A stretch of DNA of 64,000 nt, from the NCBI RefSeq assembly GCF_000005505.3, contig NC_016131.3, positions 40,196,855-40,260,854 of the forward strand. The letters are read 5' to 3'. Source of the stretch: Brachypodium distachyon (Eukaryota > Streptophyta > Magnoliopsida > Poales > Poaceae). Position numbers and translations under genes: made by a program. Below are positions 58,850-64,000 of the stretch, one piece after another. Each line of letters starts with the position of its first letter. Position 1 is the stretch's first letter. The notes below the pieces were generated by a model that worked only from the letters and a program-made list of their open reading frames with translations, was not told the origin of the DNA and did no database searches.

Positions 58850-60890
58850 CTATCCCTCACCGTTCTGTTTACCACTCAAATTTGGCTTGTGGCTCTCGCT
58901 CACCGAAAGTGGAGTCGCTCGCCTATCTAATCTCTCACGCTCATTCTCACAATTTACTTCAACTTCTTGCCGTGATTCATTTACAATTTGCTGCGGTGTC
59001 ATGGGTCTCAAAGTAGCATCCTTGCCACGCCAATGCAAATGATATGTGTTGGCTCTCCCGTCGTGACGAACGTTCCTATCAAATTGCCATGGACGACCCA
59101 GCAACAAGTGACACACGGTCATGGAAACCACATCACACTCAACGGTGTCTTTGTATGGTCCAATCTGAAAGTCCACGCGCACCATATGGCTGATCTTCAT
59201 CTCCCCACTATCACTCAACCATTGGATATAACATGGATTGGGGTGCGGCAAATATTTCAATTTCAGTTTTGCACATAGCTCCTTACTAGCCAAGTTCTGA
59301 CAACTACCACCATCGATGATCACCTTGCATGCCTTGCTAGGACCAACGATAGCCTTTGTTTGGAACAAATTGCAGCGCTGATTCTCAGGACTAGGCGTGA
59401 CATTCAGCACCCTTTGCGAACACACAATAGTAGGAAAGTGTGTCGCGTAGGCATCAACAACACCTTCATCATAAGCATCTTCATCCTCCAAAGGTTCAGA
59501 TTCAGGATCAGCATCATCACCGGTCTCATACTCCAGATCCTCATTCACCAACATAACCTTCTTATTGGGACAGTCGCGCTTGAAGTGACCCTTGCCACCA
59601 CATGTATGACAATTCATATCCCTGTTTCTTGCTGTAGACATAGAGGAACCGGCAGCACTAGCAGCACGTTGTGCCGGTTTCTTGGCGTTGATAACAGCAG
59701 ATTCGGGCTTGCTTGAAGAAGTACCACGAACACCCGAAGAAGGACTTGGTGTAGGCGGCCCACCCGATGGGCGTGGCGTGAAACGACCACGAGCCGAAGT
59801 GGAACGAGCAGCAAACTTCGCGTCTTCGGCTAACTGAAGTTCAGCCTCCCGTGCATGATGGAGCAACTCGGTCATGTCATAATATTGGTGATGCCAAACG
59901 ATACGCTTGATATTGTATGTCAAACCAGAAAGAAACCGCTGCACGGTCTGTTCTGGTTGCTCACGAACTCTAGCACGCTGCATAATCAACTCCATCTCCT
60001 GAAAATAATCATCCACGGACATAGTGCCTTGCCTCAAATTCTGCAACTTATCATAGAGAGAACGCATATAGTTGCGAGGAATAAAACGTTCCCGCATCAC
60101 TTCCTTCATAGTTCTCCACGTGATGATTGGGGGTTCACCTTCTTCCTGCCTAGTACGCACAATGTTATCCCACCAACGCAAAGCATATCCATCAAACTCC
60201 GAAAAAGCTAATTTGATTTTTCTGTCCTCGGTGTACTCATGCAAAACACCATAATTTCTCAATCTTCAGCTCCCAAATAAGATATTCTTCAACATCAGTA
60301 GAGCCCTCAAACTTAAGAATAGAAAACTTCGGTTTGCCCAGCCCGTCATCATCATGATGAGCGTGCTGTCCATCATCATGATCAAACTCATGCCGTGCAT
60401 GACCCATAGGGAAGGCACCGGCACGGCCATTCCCACGACCTCCATCACCATGGCCATGCCCACGACCTCCATCACCACGGCCACCTCCATGGCCAAAGCC
60501 CATCGGCGCATTGTGACGCCGATCCTGATTTTGCTGCGGGCCACGCACATTATGGCCTGCACCACCATCATTAACGCTAGGATCTTCATCATCATGGTGC
60601 TGATCTTGCTGTTGTTGGCGCTCAACGAGCATGCGCAAATCAGTCACCGCTTGCGTCAAATCAGCGAGAGAGCGCTGCATGGTGGTCACGTGACCTTGTG
60701 TCGCTTGAGCCGTGTCAATGGCCTCATCAACCTTCATCTCCACTTGCTGCAAATATGAGGATATGGGTTCAACCGCCTGATTTATCTTGAACTTCAAGTG
60801 ATCACGGAGGGTTTCATATTCATGCCAATGCACCACCTCAGTAGCAGCCTTCTTCAGCAAAATATCACTTGCACCATCCTCGGTCGACAT
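58850..60890 (-). pseudogene. gypsy gag and protease region (frameshifted)
   Basis: The minus-strand frame 60890-60237 starts MSTEDGASDILLKK. It has a coiled-coil-like part (about residues 40-95), then a Gly/His/Asp-rich repeat stretch and KPKFSILKFEGSTDVEEYL, the start of the retrotransposon gag domain. A frameshift near 60240-60262 leads to the frame ending at 58850 (470 codons). That frame has LAFSEFDGYALRWWDN, a CCHC zinc knuckle CHTCGGKGHFKRDC, and an aspartic protease-like VIIDGGSCQNLASKEL, where the usual DSGA/DTGA is DGGS. The protease is followed by QWLSDSGEM and HLLLGRPWQFD. Gag and protease would be one polyprotein in an intact copy. Confidence 0.88.
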
Positions 60891-62053
60891 GATTAGAGCA
60901 CAAAAAGGAAAAATATATGTGGAAAACTCTCAACTCACTCAAAACTGAAAGAAACAATGTATCTTACCGTTCCAAAGTGAATTAGTATAGCGTACCAACT
61001 TGTAGGGGCAGAACGTGCATGGATGTAATGAAGCGAATACCAAGGGAGAGATTATCACACGACAAACTAGGGTATATGGTGGAACTTGGTGAGGCTACCT
61101 AACAACACCAATTCACAAATCCTAGTGCTGATCGTATGACACACAACTCATCGGAAACGCACACACAAAGATAAATGGGGCAAAAGCAACCAAAAGAACG
61201 AGCTGAGAATTATGATATATGTCAGAGTAATGCTCGTGTTGCAAATGCACTAAGAGAGATGCTAGCAAAGCTCAAAGTATCCGGGCACAAGATTGCGCAC
61301 TATCAAAATAGCAAATTTGTAGCACAGCTTTCGGCCACGTTTCTGTTCAAAATTTTCCCGCTACAACGGCAGATGGCTAAAAACAGTCCCGGAAGTGTAA
61401 AAAAAGTATAGGCTCGAAAAAATTTCGAGAGGTTTCCAGACTTTTTTTTTTTTTTTTTTTGCTGTCCCCCTCCTCTTTCCTTGCGGCCAAAACTTTCCGG
61501 ACTCAAATCAACTTATAGATCGGATTAGTATGGAAAGCAAACTTTATAAAAAGAAAACAAAGAGCAGCCCATAGAGCACAAATATGCTAGTCTCGTGGGA
61601 AGGTTCCTACTCTTATATGATAGAAAGGCTGTGGCTAGGGTTAACAATCAGAAAAGGAAAAGGATGTCTAGAGTGATTCGGATTGGAACAAAACACGGAA
61701 AGACAACAGATCTCTAAACTGACTCGGATTGCAACAAAACTCAGAAAGGAAAACAATCTCTATGCTGATTCGGATTGGAAAAGGACTCAAACTGAAACTT
61801 GACGCGGCCGAAACAAAAAAAAGATCTCGCCGACTCCGACTAGAACAAGAACTCCCCGGAAACAAACCTAACCGTCCGATGATAGGAAGGTAAAGTTATG
61901 CAAAGGAAGGACTACGACCAGCACAAGAACTAGATGAACCGATGCAACTAGGTTATGGCAAAAATCTAAACCTAATAGTTTTTTTGGCTTTATAGGACAA
62001 AAAATAAAACAAATCTATGGGATGGAATTCGCTCACCGAGTAAACGCTGGAAA
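60891..62053 (-). other. gypsy 5' leader (untranslated)
   Basis: This lies between the primer-binding site and gag on the minus strand. It contains a run of about 22 T at 61441-61462 and repeats of gattcggattg near 61675-61770. No protein is supported. Confidence 0.55.
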
Positions 62054-62063
62054 TCTGATACCA
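62054..62063 (-). promoter_or_regulatory. primer-binding site, initiator-Met tRNA type
   Basis: The minus strand reads TGGTATCAGA three bases after the LTR end ...TTATCA (62067). This matches the start of the usual plant primer-binding site complementary to the 3' end of initiator methionine tRNA, which primes minus-strand DNA synthesis. Confidence 0.8.
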
Positions 62064-62066
62064 AGA

Positions 62067-62690
62067 TGATAAGGGGTGGCCCGATCTTCTCGTTGAGCTC
62101 GTTGTGGATGGATGATAACTCGCGAGACGTTGACGAATTTTTAGCTGGTCCCTTGCTGCCAATGCAACAATTCTCAAACCCTATTTCATATTCGCAACAC
62201 CACACGCTTGCGCACGTAGCCGCCGACCACGAAGCGGTTCTGCAATCTACCAATTCCCAATGGAACAATAGATAACACTCGAATTTTCAGTAGCAAAACA
62301 CCAGATCGCAACAAAGTGGTGAAGATAAATTCCTGATCAAATCAAAGAGGAATATAATTTTAAATGAATGCTTGTAGCAGTTCAACGAAAGGTTCTGAAT
62401 AATCTAAACGTGGTCTAACCCTAATCGTGGGCGCCCCTCAACTTATATAGGAGGGTGGACGTCCAGCAACCTAATTGGACTCGGACTCGAACTTGGTTCA
62501 ACCCAAACTTGATACAAACTGACTCAAAACGTTGGGTTCAGCCCAAACTATGAGCACGCAGGCCCAACTCACACTTAAGCAAATAAACCATGTCGTCGGT
62601 AGCCCTATGTGTGTCACATGCTCCTCGACGTGCGTTGATGCCTCAGACATGTTTGACATGTCGTAGGACTTGTCCTAGCATCAGCCACGA
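62067..62690 (-). mobile_element. gypsy LTR next to the primer-binding site
   Basis: The minus-strand LTR ends TTATCA at 62067 and has a TATA box (ctatataag) near 62443-62449. Its start is estimated near 62690, where TG dinucleotides follow the pol tail and a purine-rich tract. The upper limit is uncertain by about 100 bp. Confidence 0.6.
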
Positions 62691-63028
62691 CAACTTCTAT
62701 TGCTGGTTGATTTCCTCCTCCCTCTCCTCCCTCGCGCTCTTCTTGGTATTGGAAATCAACGGGAATGGATCTTGCTGCAACTCTCCTCCTCCACGTGCAA
62801 GGCTTGAAACATCTTCAAATCTGATCATACATAAATGCATAGACTTAGGTAGTATGAAGCTCTAATCAATTAAAACATCAGATTCAATTAAGACTGAGTT
62901 CACCTGTTGTTCAAGTAGATTCGCACGTGCTCTTGTTATCGGCCCAAGTCTAACTTCATTGGGCTTGTCTTGTGCAGCAACATCATGAATTGGAGTTGAT
63001 GATAAAGAACTAGGGATGTCCTCATTAT

Positions 63029-63214
63029 TGTGTGTCCGCATAACCTCAATGACTAGGGACCATTAGAACAACATCATAGAATATATAGTCTCATAAACAA
63101 ATCACATATTTATTGATACATATCAGTGATGATGTTTAAGGACAATAACATTAACTCATGAATACATAGGAAATAATATCATCACATGATTGCCTCTAGG
63201 GCATATCTCCAACA
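63029..63214 (-). mobile_element. copia-type LTR, 5' portion
   Basis: The minus strand starts TGTTGGAGATATGCCCTAG at 63214, a start well known from Triticeae copia LTRs of the Angela/BARE type. It runs to cggacacaca at about 63029, where gypsy pol-tail sequence takes over. Its likely continuation is 55575-54970. Confidence 0.75.
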
Positions 63215-63399
63215 ATTATCCCCTGCAGTCTTTCCTTCAAAATGAGTACATGCATGGCTTGAAAAAAAAAGAGGTGCATGCATGATTGGCATGTGGTCCG
63301 CCTCATGAGGTTGCATGATTTGCGTGCGGAGAGGTGGGGTCTCATATTTAGATAGAACATACTAAGCTTCATTGTAGCTGTGAATCGCAATGCCAATGC
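63215..63399. other. spacer before the CACTA element
   Basis: No feature was recognised. Short repeats of gcatgcatg and gcatgattg occur. Confidence 0.3.
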
Positions 63400-64000
63400 A
63401 CTACTAGATATCACATTTTAGCCGAGGGGGAAATCACCGTCGGCTATTTTCGATCACCGTCGGCTAACAGTTTAACCGACGGTTAACCGTCAGCTATCCC
63501 CCATTAGCTATGCGGCGTCGGCCATTACTTTAATAGCCGACGGTACAGTCAGGAATTGTATTTGCCTGCGGTAATTATCCGACGGTTGGCCACTAGGTCA
63601 TGTGACTCTGATAGCCGACCGTGTCCCGTCGAAAATGTATTGGCCAACGATTATTTCTCACCGTCAACATGTTTCATAGTCGACAGTACGTTTCCCGTCA
63701 ATTAGTATAATTGCCGAGGGTACGCACACCCCGTCAGGGATACTTATAATTGAGTGGAGTCCAGCCCCTTCAGTTTGTAATATAGCTGACGGTCCAAAGT
63801 TCCAGTCGGCCTATCATATATACGAGAGGTTTTGCTCTGTTGGGTATAGGTAACCCCTCAGGATTTCCTTTGACGGGGGATGTTGAACAATCTAGAAATC
63901 ACAGACGATATAATTAATTTCGAAAAAATTTCATTTAAAAACAATCATCTTACAATTGTTTACAACACACGTGACAAAAGAAGATATATTATATTTCACC
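63400..64000 (+). mobile_element. left end of a CACTA (En/Spm) DNA transposon
   Basis: The end CACTACTAGATATCAC starts at 63400, preceded by atg, a possible 3-bp duplication. The first 250 bp are packed with direct and inverted copies of accgtcggcta (for example near 63436, 63457 and inverted near 63531). These are the subterminal repeats bound by CACTA transposases. The element runs off the window, so its other end, duplication and coding content cannot be seen. Confidence 0.85.

Larger units (their letters stand above)
55576..63028 (-). mobile_element. Ty3/gypsy retrotransposon, permuted and longer than one unit
   Basis: Read on the minus strand the order is: pol tail (63025-about 62780), LTR (to 62067), primer-binding site, leader, gag and pol (60890-55841), then pol tail and part of the LTR again, ending near 55576. 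The 495-bp segment 55588-56082 is repeated at 62552-63025. The whole sits between two parts of what looks like one copia LTR. All coding frames are broken. Confidence 0.65.

Noticed and set aside
60266..60758. Frames with Met/Ile/His-rich repeats over gag
   Set aside because: These are out-of-frame or antisense readings of the Gly/His/Asp-rich part of gypsy gag.

Overview
The window reads as nuclear DNA of a grass, most likely a Pooideae/Triticeae-type genome. Evidence: intron-rich plant genes with GT-AG junctions, five clear Stowaway MITEs with CTCCCTCCG ends and TA duplications, a copia LTR with the TGTTGGAGATATG start, a CACTACTAGA CACTA end, and many L1-type LINE fragments. I found no bacterial-type operons, no CRISPR array and no convincing tRNA gene.

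Five host genes can be modelled exon by exon in an open frame. They are a fimbrin (3393-7749, +, 14 exons, 688 aa), a SABATH carboxyl methyltransferase (26772-28937, +, 4 exons, 383 aa), a GH5 endo-beta-mannanase (34422-30175, -, 5 exons, 436 aa), a BPI/LBP-family protein (39781-43547, +, 6 exons, 489 aa) and a LIP5/Vta1-like ESCRT regulator (52093-46144, -, 7 exons, 477 aa). They share no pathway and look like ordinary neighbours separated by transposons.

Layout. 1-760: LINE 3' end. 860-2800: gene fragments, one split by an insert carrying two inverted 5S-rRNA-like segments. 3.4-7.7 kb: fimbrin. 8.1-10.4 kb: short duplications, a copia-type LTR and a LINE RNase H remnant. 10551-14319: a complete PIF/Harbinger element with both ORFs and a TTA duplication. 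14.7-16.6 kb: a possible non-autonomous DNA element and GC-rich sequence. 16794-18925: a LINE with a 13-bp target duplication that is split by a solo LTR with its own 5-bp duplication. 20215-22973: a LINE with a 14-bp duplication. 23.2-26.7 kb: LINE scraps and a Stowaway. 26.8-28.9 kb: SABATH gene. 30.2-34.5 kb: mannanase. 34.6-39.3 kb: gene-poor, with a minisatellite and a strong hairpin. 39.8-43.5 kb: BPI/LBP gene. 43.6-44.8 kb: repeated units containing an 841-bp insertion. 46.1-52.1 kb: LIP5 gene, whose fifth intron holds a hAT element containing a second hAT MITE. 52.0-53.5 kb: duplication of the LIP5 promoter and exon 1. 53.7-63.2 kb: retrotransposon nest, including a gypsy element that seems to lie in a copia LTR in a permuted, longer-than-unit form. 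63400-64000: left end of a CACTA element.

No wholly new biological system is evident. The most unusual items are the permuted gypsy insertion, the nested hAT elements, the LIP5 promoter/exon-1 duplication, the near-intact Harbinger element broken by one TGA, and the inverted 5S-like pair. All homology calls come from reading translations and motifs; no database search was run.
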